DNA of 64,000 bases from an uncultured Eudoraea sp. (GCF_947490415.1 NZ_CANLGX010000004.1:434001-498000), one strand, 5' to 3'. Positions 25,156 to 35,371 are shown, counted from the stretch's first letter. Notes: generated by a model from the sequence alone, not told the origin. Numbers and translations are program-made.

Positions 25156-27141
25156 ATGACCAGAATCAACAGTTATCCTTTATTGGCAATTCTCCTGATA
25201 TGCTCAATTTCAGCAACAGGACAAAAAACCAGGTTGGAAGTAGATGTCAACCATTCAATTGCGGAAATTCAACCCACTATGTATGGAATCTTCTTCGAGG
25301 ATATCAATTTTGCGGCAGATGGCGGGGTGTACGCTGAAATGATCAAAAACCGGGGCTTTGAATTCGACAACCCTAAGATGGGCTGGCAGCAGCCCAACAG
25401 CAATTCCTATGGCTTTAATAAAAAGTCTGGTATTGCCAACATAATCAAGTCAGGCACTGATGCTTCCAGTAATAATTTCTGCCGGGTAAGCATAGAAAAC
25501 GATAGTGGATATGTTTTAATAAACGAGGGCTTCCGGGGTATGGGCATCAAAAAAAACGCTAAATACAGGCTTTCCTTAATGGCCAAAAATTCAAAACTGG
25601 CAATTCAAAAGGTCCGAATCCATTTTGTAGACGAGACAGGGCAGGTTTTAGGGGAATGCAGCATCATACCTGCGGCCAGGGACTGGGAAACATATACTGC
25701 TACCCTAATGGCTACGGAGACGAATCCAAAGGTTGAATTAAAAATCACCTTTGAAGGCACCGGGGTAATAGATTTGGATAATATTTCACTTTTCCCTGTG
25801 AATACCTGGAAGGGAAGAGAAAATGGATTGCGGGAAGACATTGTGCAACTCCTTGCCGACCTGCAACCAGGTTTTTTGCGTTTTCCTGGCGGTTGTATAG
25901 TGGAAGGCAGGACATTGGCCCAACGCTATCAATGGAAAAAAACAGTGGGGCCATTATGGGACAGAACCTTGTTGATAAATCGCTGGAATACAGAATTTAC
26001 ACACCGGCCCACCCCGGATTATTTTCAGAGTTTTGGCCTCGGTTTTTTTGAGTATTTTCAACTTGCGGAAGATCTAGGTGCTGAGCCATTACCCATTTTG
26101 GGCTGTGGAATGGCCTGCCAGTTCAATACAGGTGAATTAGTTCCACTCGCTGATTTGGATCCCTATGTACAGGATGCATTGGATCTTATAGAATTCGCAA
26201 ATGGCCCTGCCGATTCCCCTTGGGGTAAGGTACGCAATAGCATGGGACACCCTGAACCTTTTAATATGAAATACATTGGTATTGGAAATGAGCAGTGGGG
26301 GCCCGAATATATTGAGCGCTATGCAATCTTTGAAAAAGCCATAAAGGAGCAGCATCCTGATATTGTTATTATTTCAAGTAGTGGTCCATTTCCTGAAGGC
26401 GATTTTTTTGAGTATGGCACGTCTGAACTGAAAAAGTTAGATACCGAAATTATTGATGAACACTATTACAATACCCCGGAATGGTTCAGGGATAACGCTA
26501 CCCGTTACGATAATTATGTTCGCGGAGGGGCCAAGATATTTGCCGGTGAATACGCTGCCCAAAGCGTCCGAACAACCAGCCCGGAAAACAAAAATAACTG
26601 GGAATGTGCACTCTCTGAAGCTGCCTTCATGACAGGATTGGAGCGAAATGCCGATTTAGTTGTCATGACCTCCTATGCCCCGCTTTTAGCCCATCAGGAG
26701 GGATGGCAATGGACTCCAAATCTTATCTGGTTTAATAATTTGGAAACCTACGGAACTGCAAACTACTATGTTCAGAAATTGTTCTCAAATCATCGTGGAA
26801 ATGAACTATTGGCCATTTCTACTTTTGACGGAAAAGTGGTTGCCGGAGAAAATAACCTTTTTGCCTCTTCGGTTAAGGATACGCAATCAGGCGAAATATT
26901 TGTAAAATTGGTGAACACTTCGGATAAAAAAAAACAACTTGAGATTGACATCAAGAATCAAAAATTAGAGGGGACGGCCACAGCCTTGATCTTAAGTTCA
27001 GATCAGCTTACTGATGAGAATTCCTTTGAAAACCCTAAAAAAATAGTACCACAGGAAAGTGAACTTTCTGCAATTAATAACCACCTTAGTCTGGAAATTG
27101 ACCCATATACCTTTATGGTTGTTAAAATAGGTCTGAAGTAG
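25156..27141 (+). CDS. GH51 alpha-L-arabinofuranosidase with N-terminal carbohydrate-binding region
   Basis: A signal peptide (1-22) is followed by the start of the barrel (MYGIFFEDIN), an inserted beta-sandwich of CBM4/9 type (about 75-210) and the catalytic domain. Acid/base Glu379 lies in IGIGNEQWG and nucleophile Glu465 in FAGEYAAQ. The order matches eukaryote-like GH51 alpha-L-arabinofuranosidase A. It removes arabinosyl side chains from arabinoxylan or arabinan, probably in the periplasm or at the surface. ATG 25156 is used because the nearby ATG 25145 frame stops at once. It is the last intact hydrolase of the plus-strand series; a GH3 relic follows. Confidence 0.9.
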   Translation: MTRINSYPLLAILLICSISATGQKTRLEVDVNHSIAEIQPTMYGIFFEDINFAADGGVYAEMIKNRGFEFDNPKMGWQQPNSNSYGFNKKSGIANIIKSGTDASSNNFCRVSIENDSGYVLINEGFRGMGIKKNAKYRLSLMAKNSKLAIQKVRIHFVDETGQVLGECSIIPAARDWETYTATLMATETNPKVELKITFEGTGVIDLDNISLFPVNTWKGRENGLREDIVQLLADLQPGFLRFPGGCIVEGRTLAQRYQWKKTVGPLWDRTLLINRWNTEFTHRPTPDYFQSFGLGFFEYFQLAEDLGAEPLPILGCGMACQFNTGELVPLADLDPYVQDALDLIEFANGPADSPWGKVRNSMGHPEPFNMKYIGIGNEQWGPEYIERYAIFEKAIKEQHPDIVIISSSGPFPEGDFFEYGTSELKKLDTEIIDEHYYNTPEWFRDNATRYDNYVRGGAKIFAGEYAAQSVRTTSPENKNNWECALSEAAFMTGLERNADLVVMTSYAPLLAHQEGWQWTPNLIWFNNLETYGTANYYVQKLFSNHRGNELLAISTFDGKVVAGENNLFASSVKDTQSGEIFVKLVNTSDKKKQLEIDIKNQKLEGTATALILSSDQLTDENSFENPKKIVPQESELSAINNHLSLEIDPYTFMVVKIGLK

Positions 27142-27180
27142 AAGGATTTTAATAGGGGATAATGAAGTATTTAACAAATT

Positions 27181-27432
27181 TGATGCTCATTATGGAGGGT
27201 AAAATAGGATCAAAGCAATTGTTGCCTTTTTAAATTCCCACTAAAATGAAGCTGTTGAAGAAAAAATTGAGGTGATGACCAGAGCTATGAATCCTTATAA
27301 GGGTTCCAAAAGAATTAGTATAACTTAGCCTTTGGCATGGATTGGAATGGGGTAATTTCCGATGACCGTGTAAAAAGTATAAATAATAGCTATTTAGTTA
27401 AACCTTTGGATAATATTAATGTCCAAAAATAA
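27181..27432 (+). pseudogene. Relic of a GH3 C-terminus
   Basis: Translation in shifting frames aligns with the last 65 residues of the intact GH3 at 22734-25046. QLLPF, stop, IPTKMKAVEEKIEVMTRAMNPY matches ALLPFQMP-NMKTVEEQFEDVPRDMTPY. After a frame change, YNLAFGMDWNGVISDDRV matches YDFAFGMNWQGIIKDARV. At least one in-frame stop (near 27231) and one frameshift (near 27318) are present. The relic ends at TAA 27430-27432, so a second GH3 gene once lay downstream of the GH51 gene. Confidence 0.78.
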
Positions 27433-27464
27433 ATATATTTAAACATTCACTTAAATTATAAAAC

Positions 27465-27962
27465 ATGTTAAAGAAAGTTTTAATCGGATTAGGTATTGTA
27501 TTGATAATTATACAGTTTTTTCGCCCTGAAAAGAACGAATCCAACGACCTGACTTATGACGTTTCCACAAAATATCAGGTCCCGGATGATATCAGCCATC
27601 TGTTGCAGGTTTCCTGCAATGACTGCCATTCAAATAAAACGGAGTATCCGTGGTATGCAAATGTACAGCCGGTGGCATGGTGGCTAAATGACCATGTGGT
27701 AGATGGAAAGAGACATCTAAATTTCTCAACTTTTACCAAAATGCCCATAGCTGTTCAAAATCATAAATTTGAAGAAACTATTGAAATGGTAGAAGAGAAA
27801 GAAATGCCATTACCTTCTTATACCAATTTTGGCTTACATAAAGAAGCTGATCTTTCAGAAGATCAAAGGCAGAAGATTATAGTTTGGGCAAAAGATCAAA
27901 TGAACTATCTCAAAGACAACTATCCGGCAGATAGCCTGGTTATGCCTAAGAGAAAAAATTAA
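27465..27962 (+). CDS. Membrane-anchored heme-binding domain protein
   Basis: One N-terminal membrane segment (about 4-19) is followed by a periplasmic domain with a c-type heme motif, Cys51-x-x-Cys54-His55 in SCNDCHSNKTEYPWY, and then the NVQPVAWWLNDHV block. This is typical of the Haem_bd family (PF14376-like) of Bacteroidota. It is probably an electron-transfer or redox-sensing protein in the periplasm; the partner is unknown. It follows the GH3 relic and is not obviously tied to polysaccharide use. It converges with the TolB-like gene on the other strand. Confidence 0.83.
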   Translation: MLKKVLIGLGIVLIIIQFFRPEKNESNDLTYDVSTKYQVPDDISHLLQVSCNDCHSNKTEYPWYANVQPVAWWLNDHVVDGKRHLNFSTFTKMPIAVQNHKFEETIEMVEEKEMPLPSYTNFGLHKEADLSEDQRQKIIVWAKDQMNYLKDNYPADSLVMPKRKN

Positions 27963-28059
27963 AGAGTGTTTTAGGTTGCAAGGGATAACCCAGGCATGTT
28001 GTGTGTTAACATTCCAAGTAATATTTGAAAAAGAACTGAACTTACTACCTGAACCAAAG

Positions 28060-29571
28060 TTATAGTTTGGTATTGGTTACGAATGCTATTTTTTTACTAT
28101 CCGGAGACCAGCTTGGCACATTAATAGAACCCTGTCCGCCATAGATGTATGCAATAACCTTTGGTGTTCCCCCTTCGTATGGCATTATACGCAATAAACA
28201 ATGCTTGTAAAACGGATGGTCAGCGGGGTCTATATCCTTGGGAAAAGAAATGAAGGCAATCCATTTTTTATCCGGACTGATATGCGGAAACCAATCATTG
28301 TATTCATCAAAGGTCAATTGCTTTTGATCTTCACCGTCAGCTTTCATTCTCCATAGTTTCATCTTTCCGGTGCGGGTTGAGTTAAAAAAGATGAATTCAC
28401 CATCCGGACTATACTCCGGCCCATCATCTAGAGTAGTTTGATTGGTAAGCTGATTTTCCTTACCGGAATCAATATCGATGGAGTAAATATCATACGCTCC
28501 ATTTCGGTTGCCGGTAAACACCATTTTCTTATTATCAGGTGACCAACCATGTAAATATGATGCCCCTACTCCCGGTTTTGTGACCATTTTGGGTAGAGAA
28601 TCCCCTTCCGAAGGCAAATAATACAAAGCCGAAGTTCTGTCGTCATCCGGATTATGATTGCTAATCCCTAATAGCTTACCATCAAAAGTGAGGACATGAT
28701 CATTGTTGTTATTTATGGCAAATCCCGTATTCAAGGGTGAGATGGTACTGGAAGAAATTTCGTAATTATATAAATGCCCTTTCGAATTGTATATTAATTT
28801 CTTTCCATCTGTCGTCCAGTTAGGTGCCTGTATGGAATGTGCAGACCTATAGATAATCTCTCGATGTCCACTGCTTACATCCATAATTTCCAGATTGCTG
28901 CCAAGATAGTCGCGATAAGGCGTGTAATCAGGATCAACCGGTCTAATAATTCTGACGTTTCTGTATTTCACGGTTTCCATTACCTCAGGGTTATGGGAGC
29001 AACTATAAATTCCGATGTAAACAGAGTTGTCCAGTTCCATATCCTTTAATTCCACACTTGTAAATTCTTCCCCAAATTTGGCGGTAGACATAATATAATT
29101 ATTGCCAATCCTTTCCAATTGAATAACATCCGGAAATGTGTCTGAAGAAATCACTTCTTTGGTTTCCCCTTTAACCTCTTCGCGGTATTGAAGGGTGGTA
29201 AGGCCATCACCATGAGTAGTGGCATTTACATGTTTTGAATTTGCATCCAAATTATTCTTAACTATCCATCCAGCTTTTCTATGAGGATCTACCCCTTTTC
29301 CTAAGAATTTTACTTCTGCTCTCAGAATAAAATCGCCTTGAATAGTTGTCCATAAATATTGAAAATCATCCTTCCCAAACCACATATTGGTTCCTGAGCC
29401 ACCAATTTTATAGGTTTGATTTTCTGCAGAATATTCCGAAAATCCCTTTAATTTACAATCGCCGATATCGCTGTTGTTATCAAAAATTCCTATTTGGTTC
29501 TGGGCTTGTACATCATTGATCGCAAAGATCATAAAGCTTAGTAGGACGTAATATAATTTTGAAGTTTTCAT
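28060..29571 (-). CDS. Secreted TolB-like beta-propeller protein with N-terminal DUF1349-like domain
   Basis: A signal peptide (MKTSKLYY to VQAQ) is followed by a concanavalin-like beta sandwich (about 25-210, with GSGTNMWFGKDDFQYLW) and then WD40-like PD40 repeats of TolB type (TDGKKLIYNSKG, SPDNKKMVFTGNRNG, SPDGEFIFFNSTR, SPDKKWIAFISFP, SPDSKKIAFV). It is probably exported and binds or recognises carbohydrate or protein; no catalytic residues are seen. ATG 29571 is chosen over an ATG at 29616 because it gives a clean signal peptide. It is the last gene of the GH67-GH43-GH51 series on minus, 63 bases or more after GH51. Confidence 0.8.
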   Translation of the reverse strand: MKTSKLYYVLLSFMIFAINDVQAQNQIGIFDNNSDIGDCKLKGFSEYSAENQTYKIGGSGTNMWFGKDDFQYLWTTIQGDFILRAEVKFLGKGVDPHRKAGWIVKNNLDANSKHVNATTHGDGLTTLQYREEVKGETKEVISSDTFPDVIQLERIGNNYIMSTAKFGEEFTSVELKDMELDNSVYIGIYSCSHNPEVMETVKYRNVRIIRPVDPDYTPYRDYLGSNLEIMDVSSGHREIIYRSAHSIQAPNWTTDGKKLIYNSKGHLYNYEISSSTISPLNTGFAINNNNDHVLTFDGKLLGISNHNPDDDRTSALYYLPSEGDSLPKMVTKPGVGASYLHGWSPDNKKMVFTGNRNGAYDIYSIDIDSGKENQLTNQTTLDDGPEYSPDGEFIFFNSTRTGKMKLWRMKADGEDQKQLTFDEYNDWFPHISPDKKWIAFISFPKDIDPADHPFYKHCLLRIMPYEGGTPKVIAYIYGGQGSINVPSWSPDSKKIAFVTNTKL

Positions 29572-29679
29572 TTGATATAGGTTTTTGATGAACAGACTAA
29601 AAAAAATTAAGACCATTTTGCCATAAGTCCTTCAAATTTTATGCAAATTACTGATAGGTGTTATTTTAAATAAATATAT

Positions 29680-31239
29680 TTAATTGTCGCTAATACTAAG
29701 TAATACTACAGATTTCGAAGGTATATTTAACTTAATCTCCGATGTATTCATTCGGTAATCCGAAAACTTCTGAATTTGAATCGATTCTTCTTTACCAAAT
29801 TCATTTAGTGCATTCATTTTATCAGAAGTAATAATACTAGCGGTGATAGTTCCCCAATTTTCCATTCCAGGAATTTCAATAGATGTCGGCAAATTCCTTT
29901 TGGGATCTACATTGGCTATAGTAATATTTATATTTTTATTCTTATCTCTGGAGGCAGAAACGGACAAAGCCGGAATTTCACTATTATCATTTTTATAATT
30001 TTGTGCAGTTACTTCAGAAGGTAAATGAAGTGCATCCTGATGTACCTTATACATTTTAAATACATGGAAAGTAGGGGTCTTCACCATTTGATTCCCTCTG
30101 GTAAGTATCATGGCTTGCAATACATTTACGGTTTGAGCAATGTTTGCCATCTTAATGCGTCGGGCGTGATTATTAAAGATATTCAGGCCCAAAGCAGCCA
30201 CCAGAGCATCCCTAAGGGTATTCTGCTGATAGAGAAACCCGGGGTTCGTGCCCGGTTCCACGTCATACCAGGTGCCCCACTCATCTGCAATCAAAGCTAT
30301 AGTATTATCGGGGTCGTGTTCATCCATTATTGCAATATGATCTTCCAGATTTCCCTCCATCTTCAAAGTATTTTGCATGCTTTTAAACCACTCGTTTTCC
30401 ACAAAATCGGTTGCAGAGCCTTTAACCTCCCAATTATTGACTATGGTATAATAGTGATAGGACAATCCATGTGCAATATTTAAATATCCGGGAGTACCCT
30501 TAATGCCGGCCATAAAGGTTTTAGTCCATTCCAAATCATCAAAGATTCCCCCGCTGGCAATTTTAAATTCTGCGTTGCAGTAGGTACTGAATCTTTTAAA
30601 GACATTGGTATAGTATTCGGCGTTCATACTTCCACCACAACCCCAGTTCTCATTACCAATACCCCAAAATTTAACATCCCAGGGACGTTCCCTGCCATTT
30701 TTACTCCGCAGTCTTGTAATTTCACTATCCTTATCAGAAGTTACATACTCTACCCACTGATAAGCATCTTTTACAGTGCCGCTGGCTATGTTGACGGCAA
30801 TATAGGGTTCTGTTTGCAACAACTCACATAGTTCCAAAAACTCATGGGTTCCAAAGGAATTATCTTCCGTAACACCACCCCAAAAAGTATTCACAACAAG
30901 GGGTCTGTCCTTAACAGGTCCAATCCCATCTCTCCATTGATACTGTTCGGCAAAACACCCTCCGGGCCATCTTAACACAGGTATTTCCAATTCTCTTAGC
31001 GCCTCTACAACATCCTTTCTTATCCCATTAATATTAGGAATTTCTGAGGTTTTTCCCACATAAAAACCATCATAGATACCCCTTCCCAAATGCTCCGCAA
31101 AATGACCATAAATGTGTTTGCTTATCGTGTCTTTTGCTTTATTTATGTGTATTGTGATTTTATTTTCCTGACCAATAATGGCTTGCAATGACAGGAATAA
31201 AATTAAGAAGGGAATGGTTAGAGTTTTACAGTTTGACAT
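29680..31239 (-). CDS. GH51 alpha-L-arabinofuranosidase
   Basis: This is the bacterial AbfA-type GH51: signal peptide (1-23), KHIYGHFAEHLGRGIYDG at the start of the barrel, RWPGGCFAEQYQWRDGIGP, acid/base Glu197 in GIGNENWG and nucleophile Glu320 in IADEWGTW. The C-terminal beta sandwich is present; length (519) is normal. It differs in architecture from the CBM-containing GH51 at 25156-27141, so the two probably act on different arabinosyl substrates. It is in a minus-strand series after GH67 and GH43. Release of arabinose fits the AraR-like regulator nearby. Confidence 0.92.
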   Translation of the reverse strand: MSNCKTLTIPFLILFLSLQAIIGQENKITIHINKAKDTISKHIYGHFAEHLGRGIYDGFYVGKTSEIPNINGIRKDVVEALRELEIPVLRWPGGCFAEQYQWRDGIGPVKDRPLVVNTFWGGVTEDNSFGTHEFLELCELLQTEPYIAVNIASGTVKDAYQWVEYVTSDKDSEITRLRSKNGRERPWDVKFWGIGNENWGCGGSMNAEYYTNVFKRFSTYCNAEFKIASGGIFDDLEWTKTFMAGIKGTPGYLNIAHGLSYHYYTIVNNWEVKGSATDFVENEWFKSMQNTLKMEGNLEDHIAIMDEHDPDNTIALIADEWGTWYDVEPGTNPGFLYQQNTLRDALVAALGLNIFNNHARRIKMANIAQTVNVLQAMILTRGNQMVKTPTFHVFKMYKVHQDALHLPSEVTAQNYKNDNSEIPALSVSASRDKNKNINITIANVDPKRNLPTSIEIPGMENWGTITASIITSDKMNALNEFGKEESIQIQKFSDYRMNTSEIKLNIPSKSVVLLSISDN

Positions 31240-31344
31240 TGTTTGATAATTTTTTTTAATAATTCACTGACTTTTAATTGTGTCTGTAAGTATTGTATTT
31301 ATACTATGTTGGATCTCCAAGGAGAAAGATAATGGATCAAATCT

Positions 31345-32454
31345 TTAATCCACCATGGCATTTATAGTTTTAATGGTCCCATCTTTATTGTATAGCAATT
31401 CTGTTACCTTAACATTTCTCAAATGTGTTTTCCCTCCCGAAAGGAAGCTGTCATGATAAAACAATAACCATTTGCCATTATACTCAACTATGGAATGATG
31501 GTTGGTCCAGCCTAATACGGGCTTCAAAATGACTCCCTGATAGGTAAAAGGGCCGTAAGGATTATCACCAATACCATATGCTATATTATGAGTGTCTCCT
31601 GTTGAATAGGATAAATAATACTTTCCATTGTACTTATGAACCCATGCTGCTTCAAAGAAACGTCGTTCATTATCACCTGCCAGTAATGGGTTACCATTTT
31701 TATCAAGTATTAGCACATCTGCCGGAGTTTCTGCAAAACCCAGCATGTCATCGGTCAGCTTTGCGATTTTAGGAGTTAACGCCATCTGGTCTTCAGCCGG
31801 GTAAACATCTTCACTCATATAAGTTCCGCTGGACCATCGCTGTAACTGCCCACCCCAAATACCACCAAAATATATATAATAGACACCATCGGTATCTTCA
31901 AAAACAGCAGGATCCATACTAAAACTTCCTTCGATAGGCTTCTCTTTTGCATTAAATGGCCCAAAAGGATTTTCACTTGTGGCTACGCCAATTTTAAATA
32001 TATCCGATTTATCCTTTACAGGGAAATAGAAATAATAGACACCATTTTTTTCTGCCGCATCAGGGGCCCACATCTGTCTTCCTGCCCAGGGAACGTCTCT
32101 AATGTGCAAAGCAACGCCGTGATCTATAACATTACCTCCTATACTATCCATCGAGAATACATGATAGTCGTTCATATCAAAATGACTCCCTAAATCATCT
32201 TCCGGAACACCCGATTCAAAATCGTGGGAAGGATAGATGTACAATTTCCCTTCAAATACATGTGCCGATGGATCAGCAGTATAGATATCTGAAATTAGCG
32301 GCAAAGGGTTTACCCGGATGATTGAGACAGTATCTTCGGGAAGCTCATCTATGGAAGATTCTGTTATTTTGTTTGTTGTTTTGTCCTTGCATCCAAAAAG
32401 CAGGATTGCAGCCAGCAAATTCACACTTAAGATTCTAAATTTCGAAGGATCCAT
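31345..32454 (-). CDS. GH43 family beta-xylosidase/arabinofuranosidase lipoprotein
   Basis: A lipoprotein signal ends at Cys22 (LLFGC). The five-bladed propeller of GH43 follows, with base Asp61 (YTADPSAHVF), pKa-modulating Asp181 (FSMDPAVFED) and acid Glu268 (RRFFEAAWVHKY). The substrate is arabinosyl or xylosyl units in xylan side chains; the subfamily cannot be fixed by eye. The gene lies between GH67 and GH51. TTGATA at 32494-32499 and TATCAA at 32505-32510 form a small inverted repeat about 40 bases upstream and may be an operator. Confidence 0.88.
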   Translation of the reverse strand: MDPSKFRILSVNLLAAILLFGCKDKTTNKITESSIDELPEDTVSIIRVNPLPLISDIYTADPSAHVFEGKLYIYPSHDFESGVPEDDLGSHFDMNDYHVFSMDSIGGNVIDHGVALHIRDVPWAGRQMWAPDAAEKNGVYYFYFPVKDKSDIFKIGVATSENPFGPFNAKEKPIEGSFSMDPAVFEDTDGVYYIYFGGIWGGQLQRWSSGTYMSEDVYPAEDQMALTPKIAKLTDDMLGFAETPADVLILDKNGNPLLAGDNERRFFEAAWVHKYNGKYYLSYSTGDTHNIAYGIGDNPYGPFTYQGVILKPVLGWTNHHSIVEYNGKWLLFYHDSFLSGGKTHLRNVKVTELLYNKDGTIKTINAMVD

Positions 32455-32582
32455 AAATTGGTTTTAGTTACATTATTTAGTACTTAAAAGTTGTTGATAT
32501 TATTTATCAAGGGCCTTAAGTTATGTTCTTAACAGACTGATGAAAGTTAATCAAAAAAAACGCTCATAAATGCCCTTGAATT

Positions 32583-34754
32583 CTAATTTCCTGGGGCATA
32601 AGGGAATTTTAAGGATTTATAATACTCCAGGTTTTCCTCTGGTCTTCCCACCCCATCTGGCAATTCTCTTCCTGAAAATGTCTGAAAATACAGAAGGCTT
32701 GCATTCCTCCACCATTTTGCCTCCTGAAGCTGAATTTCAAGAAGCATCCTTACTTCATTGTATTGATCATCAGAGATATATGTTTTTACTTGCTTCCAGG
32801 TGCTAATCATTTCTTCTACCTGGTCAACACCTTTCTGATATTTCAAAGCAAGGGCATCCCAAAGAATTCTTCCATTTTTCAACTCATAGTCCCATGGTAG
32901 ATGATGAAACCACAAGAGGTATTCTTCCGGACATGTTTCCGGGTCATTAAAAATTTTAGCAATCTCAGGAGCATACTGAGATGTAGCATTGCTTCCTGTA
33001 GGGGTACGATCAAATCCAATACCGTTTTTATCGGCATTGTGATAATACGTAGGATTCCACTCAGGCCTGCTTAAATCACCCACCCATGGACCCGGACCGT
33101 AATGATGACCTGTATCCATCAAATGGTGTAAACCCATTGGGGTCATATAGTTAACAACGGCTTCCCTGGAAGCGATCATTATTCTTTTAACGGGCTTGAC
33201 AAATTCTGAATTATTGGAATAGGTTAAGCGCAACCATTCTTCGGCAATGGTTTCAGAACTCAGATAAGGATCCCACGCCAAACGTCCATATCCATACCAG
33301 TTCGCCTGCGCAAATGGATGCCCGGTCCAATTCATATCTGTCCCAATATTTGCCACTCCGGCCATTCCGGATATTTTTTTATTGAATAACGATCCATCGA
33401 TAACTTTAGCCACTGTGCTATTTTTGCCTTTTCGATAGGTCTCAGCGTCTAACACTTCTTCGTACAGTTTAGGAAGAAATACCAAATGGGAACTAAAACC
33501 AAGATATTCCTGGGTAATTTGGAACTCCATAACCAGTGGTGTATTGGGCATAGCTCCAAACATCGGATGAAAAGGCTCTCTCGGTTGAAAATCAATTGGC
33601 CCGTTCTTTACCTGAACCAAAACATTATCCAGGAAATTACCATCATAGGGTACAAATTCTGTAAAGGCCTGTTTTGCCCTGTCTGTTGCATCCGTTTCAG
33701 AATACACAAAGGCTCTCCAAATTACCAATCCATCAAATGGTTTTAATGCAGTTGCCAGCATATTTGCCCCATCTACATGGGTTCTTCCATAATTCTGTGG
33801 GCCGGGTTGTCCTTCGGAATTTGCCTTAACCAAAAATCCTCCAAAGTCCGGGATATATTTATAAACCTCTGTCACTTTATTATTCCACCATTTAATTACG
33901 TCCTTATCCAAAGGGTCTGCAGTATTTAATCCTCCTATTTCAATGGGAGCAGAAAACCTGGCCGTTAAATATACTTTTATCCCATACGGCCTAAAAACAT
34001 CAGCTAAAGCAGCCACCTTTTCTAAATAAGCAGAAGTTAATACAAGGGCATTTGCATTTACATTAGTTAATACAGTGGCATTAATACCTATTGAGGCATT
34101 AGCCCGCGCATAGTCTTTATAGCGCTGGTCTATATATTTTGGTAGTTTCTGCCAGTTCCAAAGCGAAAACCCGGCATATCCGCGTTCTATGGTGCGGTCA
34201 AGGTTGTCCCAATGATTAAGCATTCGTAAATCAATTTTTGGTGCTTCTATGAGATTAATCTCATCGAGTGATTTTTGCATTTTCATCAATTGCAAAAATT
34301 TAAATACTCCGTAAAGTATCCCTGTATCTGCGTTCGCTGAAATCAATAAAATATTCTTTCCATCTACTGACACAGATTTAATAATAAACCCTTCTTTGCC
34401 AATTTGTTCAAAATAGCCTTTTAGTGCACTCTGTAACTCCTGGTTAAGACCATCTTTCTTAACCACCCACATGGTATTCGATAAATTGGGGGAATCCTGT
34501 ATATCGGATGCTTGTCCCAGCATTGCATCAAGACCCTTGACAAGTTCTTTTTCCGCATTTAGAAGAATGCTATTGCCTCCTGAGAAAAATATAGAATTTG
34601 TCACCTTTTGATACTCCGATAATATTGTTGGTTCTCTTATTTCAGAGTATTCCAACCACAAATCGTATCCGGCTGGAGTCTGTGAACTGCTAATAGCTAT
34701 TGAAAGTAAAGCAAATACATAAAACAGTTTTAAGTGGGAAAAGGAGATATTCAT
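32583..34754 (-). CDS. GH67 alpha-glucuronidase
   Basis: The 723-residue protein has a signal peptide (about 1-24), an N-terminal alpha/beta domain, and the signature NHWDNLDRTIERGYAG (180-195). The catalytic acid is Glu314 in FLVKANSEGQPGP. GH67 removes 4-O-methyl-glucuronic acid from the non-reducing end of xylo-oligosaccharides, so the locus acts on glucuronoxylan-derived oligomers. It is the first gene of the minus-strand hydrolase series (GH67, GH43, GH51, TolB-like). The length and motifs are complete. It is a periplasmic or surface enzyme. Confidence 0.93.
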   Translation of the reverse strand: MNISFSHLKLFYVFALLSIAISSSQTPAGYDLWLEYSEIREPTILSEYQKVTNSIFFSGGNSILLNAEKELVKGLDAMLGQASDIQDSPNLSNTMWVVKKDGLNQELQSALKGYFEQIGKEGFIIKSVSVDGKNILLISANADTGILYGVFKFLQLMKMQKSLDEINLIEAPKIDLRMLNHWDNLDRTIERGYAGFSLWNWQKLPKYIDQRYKDYARANASIGINATVLTNVNANALVLTSAYLEKVAALADVFRPYGIKVYLTARFSAPIEIGGLNTADPLDKDVIKWWNNKVTEVYKYIPDFGGFLVKANSEGQPGPQNYGRTHVDGANMLATALKPFDGLVIWRAFVYSETDATDRAKQAFTEFVPYDGNFLDNVLVQVKNGPIDFQPREPFHPMFGAMPNTPLVMEFQITQEYLGFSSHLVFLPKLYEEVLDAETYRKGKNSTVAKVIDGSLFNKKISGMAGVANIGTDMNWTGHPFAQANWYGYGRLAWDPYLSSETIAEEWLRLTYSNNSEFVKPVKRIMIASREAVVNYMTPMGLHHLMDTGHHYGPGPWVGDLSRPEWNPTYYHNADKNGIGFDRTPTGSNATSQYAPEIAKIFNDPETCPEEYLLWFHHLPWDYELKNGRILWDALALKYQKGVDQVEEMISTWKQVKTYISDDQYNEVRMLLEIQLQEAKWWRNASLLYFQTFSGRELPDGVGRPEENLEYYKSLKFPYAPGN

Positions 34755-34897
34755 CTTTAAGGATATCTATTTTTAGATTTAAGTAACTATTGTACGGCCA
34801 GGAACTAAGATGGCTTAAGGTTAAATTATTACTACATGGGTTATTTCGAAAAATGTACTGATAGGTAACTGTAAACCACTTTGCAAGTTTCTAGTTA

Positions 34898-35317
34898 CTA
34901 ATAATCAGTTGAAAAAATCTCATCATCCGTTGAAAAACTTTTAAACTCTACCATATAACCATTTGGGTCCCTTACAAAAAAAGACAAATGTTCCCCTGTC
35001 TTATCTTTCAAAAAAGTAGCTTCTTTTGTTATTTCAAGATCCATTTCTGACAATCTGCCATACAAATTCTTCCATACCTCTGCATTAACTATTACTCCAA
35101 AGTGGAATGAGGGAAGTACATGATCACTAAATCGGTAACTCTTAAAGTCAAAATTAAAATTTCCTGCCTGGGTAAAAGTCAATTGATTTCCATAAAGATT
35201 TATATCCAGCCAATTCTCTCCCGATCTTCCTGTTTCTGCCTTAAGGATTTCCAGGTAAAATTTCCTGGTTTCTTTAATATTGATGCAAGGGAGGGCAAGA
35301 TGGAATTTTGAATTCAT
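34898..35317 (-). CDS. VOC (glyoxalase/bleomycin-resistance) family protein
   Basis: This 139-residue protein has the two beta-alpha-beta-beta-beta units of the vicinal oxygen chelate fold. It starts FHLALPCINIKETRKFYLEIL and ends with SFFVRDPNGYMVEFKSF, whose Glu is a common metal ligand. His7, or His72 in SFHFGVIV, and the C-terminal Glu could form a metal site. The family includes glyoxalase I, dioxygenases and antibiotic-binding proteins; the role of this member cannot be told. It is a single gene between the hemicellulose locus and the stress island. Confidence 0.8.
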   Translation of the reverse strand: MNSKFHLALPCINIKETRKFYLEILKAETGRSGENWLDINLYGNQLTFTQAGNFNFDFKSYRFSDHVLPSFHFGVIVNAEVWKNLYGRLSEMDLEITKEATFLKDKTGEHLSFFVRDPNGYMVEFKSFSTDDEIFSTDY

Positions 35318-35371
35318 TGTTTGGTTTTGTTTGGTGAGTAACTTTTAATCGACTAAATAAGAGTTGTTCCT

